This document shows positions 25,690-34,559 of a stretch of DNA of 64,000 nucleotides, piece after piece (positions within the stretch are counted from its first letter, which is position 1; every line of letters begins with the position of its first letter). Below the pieces are notes generated by a model. The model was given only the letters and a program-made list of their open reading frames with translations. It was not told where the DNA came from and did no database searches. The translations under genes and the position numbers were made by a program. Source of the DNA: Helicobacter sp. MIT 05-5294 (lineage in GTDB: Bacteria; Campylobacterota; Campylobacteria; Campylobacterales; Helicobacteraceae); assembly GCF_000765675.1 (NCBI RefSeq), contig NZ_JRPA02000003.1, forward strand, positions 1-64,000. Reading direction: 5' to 3'.

Positions 25690-26718
25690 TTAACTTAAGT
25701 TAGTTTCGCACAAAGATTCGGCATTTTGAGATAATTCTAAAATACACGCAGCAAAATCTTGCGAATCATTGGGGCATTTTGCCACGCGATAATCTTTAAT
25801 GCTATACCTTTGCGATTCCAATCTATATTGATAGGAGAGTTCAAAATCTGTTTCTGAATTATCCATAGTAAAAGAAATCGGGCAAATCAATATTTTTTTC
25901 TCTGCATAATGTGGCAAAATATCTTGCAAATTGGGTTCAAGCCATTTGATAGGTCCAATTTTTGATTGATAAGCAACCTTAATGCTTGCAAATTCAACTC
26001 CCTTTTGGCTTAACATAGATTTTAGAATCTTAACATTTGCTAGGATTTCTTTTTGATAAGGGTCGCCTTGAGCAATGTTTTTTTGAGGCAAAGAATGCGC
26101 AGAAAAAATGAGATGAAACTCTTTAGGATCCTCATTATTGAGGGATTCTAGGATTCTATTAAGCACGACATTATTATAAGATTCTTGCATATAATAATGT
26201 TTGACGATTCTAATCTTTGGCGCGAAATGGTGCGTTTTAAGTGCATTTAAAAAATCTTGAACAGAAGAAGTCGTCGTAGTATGGCTAAAGTGCGGATACA
26301 TACTAAAAAGCACGATTTCCTCTATATTTTTCTGCTTTAATTCCTCCGCTATTGTAGAGGCAAAAGGCGGTGTATAGCGCATAGCATAAGTGTAGTAATA
26401 TTTAGGATTGAGTTGTTTTAGCTTCTCGCAAAGTGCAAAAGTATGGGCGATAAGCGGGGATTTCCCTCCAATTTTTTGGTAATTATTTTGCGATTCTTCT
26501 AGGCGTCTATTGACAATGAAACTCCCGATAATCTTGCGTAAAAAATCACTTTTAATTGGCAAAATATAAGGGTCAGAAAACATATTTTGCAAAAACATTT
26601 TGACTTCAAAAAGCGAATTTGGTCCGCCCATATTCAATAAGACGATTGCACAATTTTTGGAATCTTGACAGCTAGAAGTATCTAGCAAATCTTGTGCTGG
26701 ATTTAATTCTGCCATCAT
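25690..26718 (-). CDS. Ferrochelatase HemH
   Basis: Inserts Fe2+ into protoporphyrin IX, the last heme step. Family blocks seen are VLLNMGGPNSLFEVKMFLQNMF, MRYTPPFASTIAEEL, LFSMYPHFSHTTTSS-like (TTTTSS here) with the metal-site His, LIFSAHSLPQKNI and KILICPISFTMDNSETDFEL with the catalytic Glu. Two adjacent ATGs (26718, 26715) follow AAGGAAACT, and the second has the better spacing. Convergent with porB, upstream of csd4 in the same direction. Confidence 0.94.
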   Translation of the reverse strand: MMAELNPAQDLLDTSSCQDSKNCAIVLLNMGGPNSLFEVKMFLQNMFSDPYILPIKSDFLRKIIGSFIVNRRLEESQNNYQKIGGKSPLIAHTFALCEKLKQLNPKYYYTYAMRYTPPFASTIAEELKQKNIEEIVLFSMYPHFSHTTTTSSVQDFLNALKTHHFAPKIRIVKHYYMQESYNNVVLNRILESLNNEDPKEFHLIFSAHSLPQKNIAQGDPYQKEILANVKILKSMLSQKGVEFASIKVAYQSKIGPIKWLEPNLQDILPHYAEKKILICPISFTMDNSETDFELSYQYRLESQRYSIKDYRVAKCPNDSQDFAACILELSQNAESLCETNLS

Positions 26719-26745
26719 AGTTTCCTTAGAAATTATTAGATTCCA

Positions 26746-28083
26746 TTATTTTGTAGCGCGTAGATTAACCATACCGCAGAAATTTCTTCCCTGATAAGCT
26801 TCTACACGAAAAATACTTTTGGCTTTATCCAAAGAATATCTCCCATCAATGTTTGCCTTATTAATAAGAATATCATGTTCGCTCACAATGCCTTTTTTAG
26901 AATATCCAATCACATTAATACGCACTCCATCAAGTTTTTTCACTAAAAAATTTTGTTGGAAGTCTAAAGTTTCTCCAAACTTCGCTTGAGACGCCTTACC
27001 ATCTAGCTCTATTTCTAGTGCTTTCACATCACACTGCATAGGAAAAATATCGGGTCTTAAAAGCGTAATGCGTTTATGTCCGATATAAACTTCATAGCCC
27101 TCTTTTGTCCTTTTGGTGCGCCCTAATGGGTGGGTAAATTCAAAATGATTTTTCTGTGCTAAAAGCGGTGTGAAATTGATGATATTTCTAATATCACTTA
27201 ATTCAAGGGTGATGTTATCGTTGATTACCAAAGTGCCAAAATCATTGATTTTTTTCGCAACATTCTCCAAATTAAGTTCAAATTTTCTTTCAAATTCAAT
27301 GCCTAAGATTTCCATTAATGCTTCAATTGAGCTGATTTGATAGAATGTTTTGAGAGGTAATTCTGTGATATTTTTGCTTGTTTCAATCGCCAAAGCAGGT
27401 TTTAGGTGTGTTATCGCAAAGAATGTTAAAGAATTTTGTTGTTCTTCATCTTTGATTCTTGTTTCTGTGTTGCGCACCCCAAAGGTATGAAAATCATAAT
27501 GCAAACTTTGATTAAGCTTAGATTCAATTTGCTTAGCGATAGAATCCAAATCTCCAAAAGGCACATTATCCAAAGTCTTTTGGTCAATCACATAGGTTTG
27601 CCCCCATGCTTTTGGGTTAAAAATAGAGTTTTCCCATTTTTCCCTATAAAACCCATGCCCATCGTGCAAGTTAATAATAAAATCTATTTCCTCGCTAGTG
27701 ATGATTTTTTTGATTGCTTGGACATTATCAAAGTCTGGATCATTGCGTTTAATAGAAGCAAATTTACGATTCATATCTTTATAGATTCCGCGTCTAAAGG
27801 CAAGAATACTATCGGGATTCAAATTAGGTATGACAATTACTTTGCCTTTTTTAACCTTATATAAGTCCATTAAAAGAGCGGGCGCAAAGAATCCTCCCGG
27901 CTCATCTCCATGAATCCCACCAATCACCAACAAAGTGCTTCCATCTTGTTCGCCCTTTAATTCATACACATCAAAGGGAGTATTTTTCTTAGGAGCTTCT
28001 TTTGTGGTTGTTTTAGCCTTTACCGCAAAGGCAACTTCACTCATCAAACACAAACTAAGCAAGAAATAAATTAAGATTTTCAT
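26746..28083 (-). CDS. Peptidoglycan carboxypeptidase Csd4/Pgp1
   Basis: Periplasmic zinc M14-type DL-carboxypeptidase that trims the meso-DAP of tripeptides to dipeptides. It determines helical cell shape in H. pylori (Csd4) and C. jejuni (Pgp1). A signal peptide (MKILIYFLLSLCLMSEVAFA) is followed by the catalytic domain, with GGIHGDEPGGF (HxxE zinc motif) near residue 58 and INLHDGHGFYRE near 140. ALAIETSKN carries the likely catalytic Glu. The C-terminal half is the family's extra domain. The ATG at 28083 is chosen because it starts the signal peptide and lies just after gapA; a longer frame to 28149 overlaps gapA. Confidence 0.9.
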   Translation of the reverse strand: MKILIYFLLSLCLMSEVAFAVKAKTTTKEAPKKNTPFDVYELKGEQDGSTLLVIGGIHGDEPGGFFAPALLMDLYKVKKGKVIVIPNLNPDSILAFRRGIYKDMNRKFASIKRNDPDFDNVQAIKKIITSEEIDFIINLHDGHGFYREKWENSIFNPKAWGQTYVIDQKTLDNVPFGDLDSIAKQIESKLNQSLHYDFHTFGVRNTETRIKDEEQQNSLTFFAITHLKPALAIETSKNITELPLKTFYQISSIEALMEILGIEFERKFELNLENVAKKINDFGTLVINDNITLELSDIRNIINFTPLLAQKNHFEFTHPLGRTKRTKEGYEVYIGHKRITLLRPDIFPMQCDVKALEIELDGKASQAKFGETLDFQQNFLVKKLDGVRINVIGYSKKGIVSEHDILINKANIDGRYSLDKAKSIFRVEAYQGRNFCGMVNLRATK

Positions 28084-28088
28084 ACTTT

Positions 28089-29072
28089 TCAAATTTCGTC
28101 CTTTAAAATATAGTGAGCCATTTCCAAGATTCGGTGAGAATAGCCCCATTCATTATCATACCAAGTCATAATTTTTGCCATATTTCCCTCTAACACAAAG
28201 GTCAAATCAAGAGCGACAACGCCACTTAAGGGGCAATTCACAAAGTCTTGCGAGACACCAAAATGAGAATCTACCCCTAAGATTCCATTGAGCCTACCCT
28301 TAGCCGCCTCTTCAAAAACCGCATTAATTTCTTCTTTGGTTGCTTTATGGAGCAAATTAACATTCAAATCCACCATAGAGACATTAGGTACAGGCACACG
28401 CACACTATGTCCATGCAACTTGCCTTTCATCTGTGGCAAAACCAAATGCAACGCCTTTGCAGCACCTGTTGTCGTAGGAATAATATTGACTGCAGCAGCC
28501 CGAGAGCGACGAAAATCATTTTTACGATGTGCCGCGTCAATGAGATTTTGGTCGTTGGTGTAACTATGAATGGTAGTTAAGATTCCTTTTTCTACCCCAA
28601 ATGCTTCATCAAGCAACATCACCACAGGCGCAAGCGCGTTAGTTGTGCAACTTGCATTGGAGAGGATTTGTTCTTGTTTATATTCTTGATGATTGACGCC
28701 TAACACAAAGGTTTTTGTATCGTCTTTTGCCGGAGCGGAAAAGATTACGCGTTTCGCTCCTTTTTGCAAATGGGATTCCACTTCGTTTTGTGTCAAAAAC
28801 AATCCACTTGCTTCAATCACAACATCTGCGCCTAAAATATCAATTTCTTTTGGCGTTTTAGCTTGTGAGAAAGGAATCTCTATGTTTTTGTCAGTAATTT
28901 TTGCGCTTTGATGCACAGAATCGTGCGTCAAGAGATATTTTAAAATTTCCGGATTTGCAAGATCGTTAATCCCAACAATTTCAATTTTATCTTGCATTTC
29001 ACAGAGTGCGACACGCGCAATGCAGCGTCCGATTCTGCCAAATCCATTAATAAAAATTTTAATTTTTTTCAT
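28089..29072 (-). CDS. Glyceraldehyde-3-phosphate dehydrogenase GapA
   Basis: Glycolytic/gluconeogenic GAPDH. IFINGFGRIGRCIARVAL is the NAD-binding start, SNASCTTNALAPVVMLLDE holds the catalytic Cys, and HSYTNDQ, RAAAVNIIPTTTGAAKA and WYDNEWGYSHR follow. The ATG at 29072 has GGAAAG upstream; the longer frame to 29168 is non-homologous. Csd4 lies downstream, six bases away. Confidence 0.96.
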   Translation of the reverse strand: MKKIKIFINGFGRIGRCIARVALCEMQDKIEIVGINDLANPEILKYLLTHDSVHQSAKITDKNIEIPFSQAKTPKEIDILGADVVIEASGLFLTQNEVESHLQKGAKRVIFSAPAKDDTKTFVLGVNHQEYKQEQILSNASCTTNALAPVVMLLDEAFGVEKGILTTIHSYTNDQNLIDAAHRKNDFRRSRAAAVNIIPTTTGAAKALHLVLPQMKGKLHGHSVRVPVPNVSMVDLNVNLLHKATKEEINAVFEEAAKGRLNGILGVDSHFGVSQDFVNCPLSGVVALDLTFVLEGNMAKIMTWYDNEWGYSHRILEMAHYILKDEI

Positions 29073-29145
29073 TATCGCTTTCCATTTAATCCTTAAATAA
29101 AGGCAAAATTGTAGCATATTTAATGCGATTCTTAGTAAAATCGGG

Positions 29146-29151
29146 TATAAT
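29146..29151 (+). promoter_or_regulatory. Probable -10 box of the BI-1 gene
   Basis: TATAAT 34 bp before the ATG at 29185 in the gap that also serves the divergent gapA. Confidence 0.45.
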
Positions 29152-29184
29152 TCCGAGCTTAATTTCAAATGAAAGGATTACAGA

Positions 29185-29904
29185 ATGTCATTATATGATA
29201 GAAAACCCCAACAAGTAAATTATGATGGTTATCAAGCAAATGCAAATAATGCGGCATTTACGCAAAATGATGTTGCGCTGATTGCTTTTGTGAAGCAAAC
29301 TTATCAGCTTTTTGCAGGTTCTTTACTCGCCGCAACAGCAGGTGCGTATATTGGAATCTCTACATTTGGTGATTTGGTTTCACAATATTATATTGGTTTT
29401 GTGATTTTAGAGTTTGCATTATTGTTTGGTTTAATGTTTGCAAAATCCAAACCGGGCATCAATCTCATCTTGCTTTTCGCCTTTACCTTTACGACCGGTT
29501 TGACGCTCACTCCGATTCTTAGCAGAATCTTAGGCTTACCCGGTGGAGCGGCGATTGTCGCACAGGCGTTTTTGCTAACTACGGCGATTTTTGGAGTAAT
29601 GAGCATTTTTGCATTACGCACTAAAAAAGATTTGGCAAGTATGGGCAAAACACTCTTCATTGCTTTAATCGTTGTCGTCATTGGTTCTTTGATTAATTTG
29701 TTTTTAGGAAGCCCAATTTTACAAGTCGCACTTGCAGGAGCTGGCGCAATTTTATTTAGTATTTTTATCGCTTATGATACACAAAATATTATGCGTGGTC
29801 TCTATGATAGCCCTGTAATGGCGGCAGTTAGTCTTTATTTAGACTTTTTAAATTTATTTATTTCTTTGCTTCAAATTCTTGGAATCTTTAGCTCTAGAGA
29901 CTAA
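29185..29904 (+). CDS. Bax inhibitor-1/YccA-family membrane protein
   Basis: Polytopic inner-membrane protein, 239 residues. About 45 soluble N-terminal residues precede seven hydrophobic segments, ending FLNLFISLLQILGIFSSRD. FTFTTGLTLTPIL and FIAYDTQNIMRGL are the BI-1 family marks. In the family it is a pH-gated calcium leak or FtsH-associated protein; its role here is unknown. gapA next door matches H. pylori HP0920/HP0921 order. Confidence 0.9.
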   Translation: MSLYDRKPQQVNYDGYQANANNAAFTQNDVALIAFVKQTYQLFAGSLLAATAGAYIGISTFGDLVSQYYIGFVILEFALLFGLMFAKSKPGINLILLFAFTFTTGLTLTPILSRILGLPGGAAIVAQAFLLTTAIFGVMSIFALRTKKDLASMGKTLFIALIVVVIGSLINLFLGSPILQVALAGAGAILFSIFIAYDTQNIMRGLYDSPVMAAVSLYLDFLNLFISLLQILGIFSSRD

Positions 29905-29920
29905 TCCAAGCAATGCTCCA

Positions 29921-30313
29921 ATGCGCACTTTGCGCATTATGGACGCAAACCTCAATCGTCTGCGTGAGGGAATCCGCGTGATTGAAGATATTTTGCGCTA
30001 TGGATTAAATCATCAGTCTTTTGCCTTAACTCTCAAACATCTTCGCCATCAATGCCGCTTAGAATCGTATTTGGATTTGCTAGAATTGCGCGATTCTAAA
30101 AATGATGTTTTGAAAGTTTCTACCAAAGAAGAACAAAGTCGCGAAAACTTACAAAGCGTATTGATTGCCAATTTTAAGCGAACTCAAGAATCCGCGCGTG
30201 TGCTTGAAGAGATTTTAAAGCTAGATTCCATTAAAGAAAGCGAGAGATTCAAAAAGATTCGTTACGAGCTTTATGAGCTAGAAAAACAAGTTTTGTTAGA
30301 GTTAAAAGGCTAA
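29921..30313 (+). CDS. Stand-alone ThiD2-like domain protein
   Basis: The sequence RIMDANLNRLREGIRVIEDILRYGL, given here as the block near residues 5-30, with later RTQESARVLEEILKL, matches the ThiD2 domain. That domain usually sits at the N-terminus of some thiamine-phosphate synthases, and the family has been described as an HMP-P kinase. Here it is alone, without ThiE. The start is uncertain: ATG 29921 and ATG 29939 are possible, neither with a clear ribosome-binding site. A TTG at 29879 would overlap the BI-1 gene. Confidence 0.7.
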   Translation: MRTLRIMDANLNRLREGIRVIEDILRYGLNHQSFALTLKHLRHQCRLESYLDLLELRDSKNDVLKVSTKEEQSRENLQSVLIANFKRTQESARVLEEILKLDSIKESERFKKIRYELYELEKQVLLELKG

Positions 30314-30530
30314 CTTAAAGATTCCACTTGACTGATTCTATATTATGGATTGCCATGAGATTCTAGCAAATCTCTCGTAATAACAGGATAGAAAACGCAA
30401 GGCAGATAAGGCTATGGATTGCTTCGGCGTTACCTCGCAATGACGGCTGGGTTGCTTACGATTCTACTACTACATCATCGCAAGGAGCGAACAAAATAAG
30501 CGGCGCGGCAATCTATAATCTAAAATAAAG
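30314..30530. repeat. REP-like intergenic repeats
   Basis: The gap between the ThiD2-like gene and alr contains two diverged copies of the genome's REP-like unit (about 30346-30384 and 30412-30450, ending CTCGCAATGACGG). No gene is seen. Confidence 0.6.
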
Positions 30531-31604
30531 CTAAATTACAACTTTTGGGATATAAGCATGTAAATGCGCAAGAATCTCGTAAGGGATTGTGCCAAAGATT
30601 CGTGCCAATGGACGCGCATCATTAAAAATACAAACTTCTTCTTGCGTGGATTCTATGCTAATACAATCCATAGAAGCGCGAGGCAGAATCCTAAATCCCT
30701 CCGCACTATAAACCTCCATACCCTCACGCACACGAAACAAACCATCTCCATAACCAATATCATAGGTTGAAACATTGTTTCTCTCCAAAGTGCTTATGCC
30801 ACGATAGCCGATTCTTGAACCAATTTCAAGATTCAAAGTAGAAATTTTTTGCGCATAAAGTGCGCCGATAGGTTTAAGCTTTGGCGCAAAAAACGCAGAA
30901 TCTTGACATAAATAGCCATAAAATGCGATTCCAATGCGGAATAAATCATCTTGCAAATCCCGCACTAAATGCGTATGCGAATCTTTAGCGCGAAAAGCTC
31001 CAGAGGAATTTAGAGAATGGAATCTTGGCTTTGGGATTTTATAGTGAGCGCAAAGCTGCAAGGATTCTTGTTTGATGTTAAGAAATGCTACATTTTGCGT
31101 ATAAAATTCACTTCCTAAGTCGTCCCCAAATCCATTATGTGTGAAAATCCCTTTCAGCTGTAAATTGTTTTGGTTTATGATTTGAAATGCTTGAGTTAAT
31201 TCTTCCTTGGCGATTCCATTGCGGTGCATTCCACTATCTACTTTGAGTTCAATTCGCGTGTTTTTGGGATAATCTTTTAGGGATTCCAAACTAGACGCAC
31301 AAAAATAAATTTTGGGATTCTGCAAGGATTGTTGCAACAAAGAATCACTTGGCAATGAATAGGGATATAAAATCGTAGTGTGATGAAAAAAGGGCGCGAC
31401 TTGCAGGGCTTCATCGGTATTTTTAACAAACGCATTTTCAATCTTAAGATAATGCGCAAGTTTTGCTATTTCTTTGATTCCATGTCCATAGGCATTGTCT
31501 TTTAAAACAATCGCAATCTTTTCTGGATTATTTGGAGCAATCGCGTTTAAGATTACTTGATAATTATGCAGAAATTTTTGAGAATCTATCTGTAAGTAAG
31601 GCAT
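30531..31604 (-). CDS. Alanine racemase Alr
   Basis: PLP enzyme that makes D-alanine for peptidoglycan. PYLQIDSQKFLHNYQVIL is the N-terminal strand, and AIVLKDNAYGHG holds the PLP Lys. HNGFGDD, RIGIAFYGYL, RIGYRGISTL (catalytic Tyr of the second domain), YDIGYGDGLFR and PRASMDCISIE are all in family order. Length 357 is normal. A cytochrome c gene precedes it on the same strand. Confidence 0.95.
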   Translation of the reverse strand: MPYLQIDSQKFLHNYQVILNAIAPNNPEKIAIVLKDNAYGHGIKEIAKLAHYLKIENAFVKNTDEALQVAPFFHHTTILYPYSLPSDSLLQQSLQNPKIYFCASSLESLKDYPKNTRIELKVDSGMHRNGIAKEELTQAFQIINQNNLQLKGIFTHNGFGDDLGSEFYTQNVAFLNIKQESLQLCAHYKIPKPRFHSLNSSGAFRAKDSHTHLVRDLQDDLFRIGIAFYGYLCQDSAFFAPKLKPIGALYAQKISTLNLEIGSRIGYRGISTLERNNVSTYDIGYGDGLFRVREGMEVYSAEGFRILPRASMDCISIESTQEEVCIFNDARPLARIFGTIPYEILAHLHAYIPKVVI

Positions 31605-31612
31605 AAAAGAAT

Positions 31613-31625
31613 CCCCCGCAAAGGG
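31613..31625 (-). terminator. Short GC hairpin between cytochrome c553 and alr
   Basis: CCCC and GGGG arms around TTTGC lie just after the cytochrome stop and before alr. It may attenuate read-through; there is no T run. Confidence 0.35.
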
Positions 31626-31632
31626 GAAAGGA

Positions 31633-31950
31633 TTATTTTACTGCGGGAAGTTGAGAAATGAAATCTGCTACTGCATCAATGTCTGCGTCTGTAAGCTTGA
31701 AGTTCTTCATATTCGCATACATAATCGCTTTTGCACCACCATTATCTGCTGTGCCTGCTGCGTAACCCTTAAGTTGTTCTACAAGTCTTGCTTTGTCCAT
31801 TCCAGCAATCGTTACACCACCTTTGCTTCCGGGAGCAACTTTCTCGCCATTTGCACCATGACAAGCAATACATTTTTTGTAGATTGCTGCACCATCGTTT
31901 GCCATCAAACAGCCTGCTGCTAATACAATTCCTAACAAAATCTTTTTCAT
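31633..31950 (-). CDS. Periplasmic cytochrome c553
   Basis: Monoheme class I cytochrome c that carries electrons between the bc1 complex and cbb3 oxidase. The signal peptide is MKKILLGIVLAAGCLMANDG, and the heme site CIACH comes soon after. The axial Met is in AIMYANMKNFKLT, and the C-terminal helix is ADIDAVADFISQLP. The ATG at 31950 follows AAAGGAGTT; an upstream in-frame start would spoil the signal peptide. Divergent from the histidine kinase. Confidence 0.93.
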   Translation of the reverse strand: MKKILLGIVLAAGCLMANDGAAIYKKCIACHGANGEKVAPGSKGGVTIAGMDKARLVEQLKGYAAGTADNGGAKAIMYANMKNFKLTDADIDAVADFISQLPAVK

Positions 31951-32111
31951 AATAACTCCTTTAAAAAGATTTAAGTGCATTTGCAATCATATCTTTTTAG
32001 TATAAAAAAATTCTAAAATTTTACAAGATTCTTGATTTTTTTTGAAAATTATCCAAGTTTAAAGCATTTTTCATTGGCATTTTATATGGAATCCCAAAAA
32101 TTAGTGTTACA

Positions 32112-33776
32112 ATGTCGCACAAATTATTTGTAGATTCTTCATTCAAAGGGATTAGATTTTTGAAAATATTTAGGATTTTTGGGACAACTTTAGAAGCAAA
32201 AGCGCGTGTATTAGTCTTTAATATCGCTTCAGGTTTGCTTTCTTTAGCAGTTGTTTCTTATGTCTATTATTTTAGTTTAAAATACGATTATGATGTTTTA
32301 TTCACAGAATATAGTCAATCCCTCATTAGCTTAGAAGAACTACACAAATGCGCTAATAATGTCCAAAACATCTTAGCTTCACAACAAAGAGAAGAAGAAA
32401 TTTTAAAGGCGCAAAAAATCATTACAACACAATGGGAAACTTATTTAAACCTCCAAAGCAATCTTCTAAATGAAAGCGATTTCACGCATTTTTTGCTGAA
32501 AATCTACTATCTCTTTGGTAAAGAAGATTTGAATCTGCAAGAAAAATCTAATTTCCAAACCAAACAAAACAATCTCAACAATGCGATTCATCAATATCTT
32601 ATATTGTTGCAAAATGCAATTGATGGGATTCCAAATATTGAAGAATCCTTACAACAAGGGGCGAATTATTTAAATCAAGAAATTTCGCGAATGATTGATG
32701 CGAGTTTGCATTTTGTAGAGATTAAAAAAGTGCGCAATAATACTTTGCACAATGTCGTGCATAAGGTCGTTTTGGTAATGATGTGTTTGATTATGCTCAC
32801 AACAATCCTGCTAAGCTTTTTGATCTTACGCAATATCAAAAGCCTACACGCAATGTCCGAAAAAAAGGTTCAGGAAAAGACGAAAGAATTGCAGAATCTC
32901 AACAATTCCTTGCAAGAAAAAATCAAACAAGAAGTGCTAGAGAGTCGCAAAAAAGACCAAATTATGTATCAACAAGCAAGACTTGCGAGTATGGGGGAAA
33001 TGATTGGCAATATTGCCCACCAATGGAGGCAGCCTCTTAATGCGTTAATGTTGCTGATTCAAACCTTTAAAGTCAAATCCCAAAATGGGAAATTAACGCA
33101 GGAATTTATTGATTTGCAAGTCAATGACGGATTAAAAATCGCTAAAGCAATGTCGCAAACAATTGAAGATTTTCGGAATTTCTTCCATTCTTCTAGCGAC
33201 AAAGAGATTTTTAATCTAAGAGAGAATATTCAAGATTCCATTTCTTTGGTTGATGCGTTTTTGAGGCAAAACGAAATTAACATTGCAGTAGAATGCCCAA
33301 AAGATATTGAACTTTATGGCTACAAAAGTGCTTTTTCGCAGGTGATTTTAAATCTCATTAAAAATTCAGAGGATATTTTAAAAGAGCGTTTGATAGCTCC
33401 CGCAAGAATCCGCATTGATGTCAGCATAGAAAATCATGGGTTGCTTCAAGAATTATCTTCTAAAGGTTGTGTTAAAATTCTCTTTACAGATAATGGCGGT
33501 GGCATTAAGCTAGAGGATATTCAAAAAGTCTTTGAGCCTTACTTCACAACCAAGCATAAATCTGTTGGCACAGGGATTGGACTATATATGTCCAAACAAA
33601 TCATTGAAAAACAAATGCAGGGAAGCATCGAAGTGCGCAATGTTCGCTATAATGGCGAATCGGATTTGTGCGACAATGTATGCCAAGAAAATAAATGTCC
33701 ACTAGAATGCCCCATAAAAGACGGCACTTGTGGGGCGCAGTTTATAATCACGATTCCGCTCAAAAGTGAAGAGTGA
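32112..33776 (+). CDS. Membrane sensor histidine kinase
   Basis: Sensor kinase with TM1 near residues 33-55, a periplasmic domain of about 160 residues rich in helices, and TM2 near 217-238. A coiled linker leads to the H box GNIAHQWRQPLNAL (His303). N, G1 and G2 boxes are present (NLIKNSEDIL, FTDNGGGIKLED, GTGIGLYMSKQII). An unusual insert of five Cys (C520, C524, C529, C533, C540) precedes the last strand. A TTG at 32160 behind AAAGGGATTAG is an alternative start. The response regulator follows at 9 bp. The stimulus is unknown. Confidence 0.88.
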   Translation: MSHKLFVDSSFKGIRFLKIFRIFGTTLEAKARVLVFNIASGLLSLAVVSYVYYFSLKYDYDVLFTEYSQSLISLEELHKCANNVQNILASQQREEEILKAQKIITTQWETYLNLQSNLLNESDFTHFLLKIYYLFGKEDLNLQEKSNFQTKQNNLNNAIHQYLILLQNAIDGIPNIEESLQQGANYLNQEISRMIDASLHFVEIKKVRNNTLHNVVHKVVLVMMCLIMLTTILLSFLILRNIKSLHAMSEKKVQEKTKELQNLNNSLQEKIKQEVLESRKKDQIMYQQARLASMGEMIGNIAHQWRQPLNALMLLIQTFKVKSQNGKLTQEFIDLQVNDGLKIAKAMSQTIEDFRNFFHSSSDKEIFNLRENIQDSISLVDAFLRQNEINIAVECPKDIELYGYKSAFSQVILNLIKNSEDILKERLIAPARIRIDVSIENHGLLQELSSKGCVKILFTDNGGGIKLEDIQKVFEPYFTTKHKSVGTGIGLYMSKQIIEKQMQGSIEVRNVRYNGESDLCDNVCQENKCPLECPIKDGTCGAQFIITIPLKSEE

Positions 33777-33785
33777 GGAGGAAAT

Positions 33786-34463
33786 ATGCTATCCAAAAAC
33801 GATGAAAAGATTTTAAAGAAACTAAAGATTCTTTATGTGGAAGATGAAGAGGATATTTTGAAGTTTGCCTCTATGGTTTTAGAGGATTATGTAGATAAAC
33901 TCGTGGTTGCGCGTAATGGCAAAGAGGCTTTAGAGATTCTTAAAACACAAGCGTTTGATTTGATGATTACAGATATTTTAATGCCAAAACTTAATGGCAT
34001 AGAGCTTTTGCGTGAGATTCGCAAAAATCCGCTTTTGGATTTATCAGTGATTGTTGTAACTGCACATACTGAAACGCGTTATTTATTGGATTGCATTGAA
34101 TTAAGAGTTGATGGATATATTTTGAAGCCTATTGATGTGGAAGAATTGCTTAAAACCATTTTACGCGCGACTTTACCCAAATATCAAGCCAATGAATTAC
34201 GCGCTAAAAATACCCTTTTAAATGCGATTTCGGTTTTTGTAGGTGGCAAAAAGATTGAAATTATTAAGTATTTAATGGAGCATAGCGATAGTGAGAATAT
34301 TTTTTATGGTTCGTATGAAGATATTGTGCAAGAAGTTGGCGTGAGTAAACCCACCGTGGTAAAGACTTTTCATCAGTTAATTAATACAGGATTACTTGTG
34401 CGCGTAAAAAACAAAATCTATAAATTTCAGCCGGATATTTCACAATACAAAGAGGAATCTTAA
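33786..34463 (+). CDS. Response regulator with RepL-like winged-helix output
   Basis: Receiver domain at residues 1-125, with acidic pair ED(E)E near 19-22, phosphoacceptor D63 (MITDILMPKLNG), VTAHTE and K near 113 (YILKPID). The C-terminal output is not OmpR, NarL or Fis type. It reads YEDIVQEVGVSKPTVVKTFHQL followed by GLLVRVKNKIYKF, like winged helices of the RepL/Crp-MarR sort. It is the cognate partner of the preceding kinase. The P450 cassette begins 96 bp downstream with its own promoter. Confidence 0.85.
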   Translation: MLSKNDEKILKKLKILYVEDEEDILKFASMVLEDYVDKLVVARNGKEALEILKTQAFDLMITDILMPKLNGIELLREIRKNPLLDLSVIVVTAHTETRYLLDCIELRVDGYILKPIDVEELLKTILRATLPKYQANELRAKNTLLNAISVFVGGKKIEIIKYLMEHSDSENIFYGSYEDIVQEVGVSKPTVVKTFHQLINTGLLVRVKNKIYKFQPDISQYKEES

Positions 34464-34490
34464 CAAAATTGGCATAGTTGCAGGGATTAA

Positions 34491-34499
34491 TGTTATAAT
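34491..34499 (+). promoter_or_regulatory. Extended -10 promoter of the P450 cassette
   Basis: TGTTATAAT (TGnTATAAT, extended -10) about 60 bp before the hydrolase gene. It makes the three-gene cassette separately transcribable from the two-component pair. Confidence 0.55.
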
Positions 34500-34559
34500 T
34501 TGCAATCAAAAACAAATGCGAAATAAAAAATTGCGATAAGAGATTAAGAAAGTTTAAAA

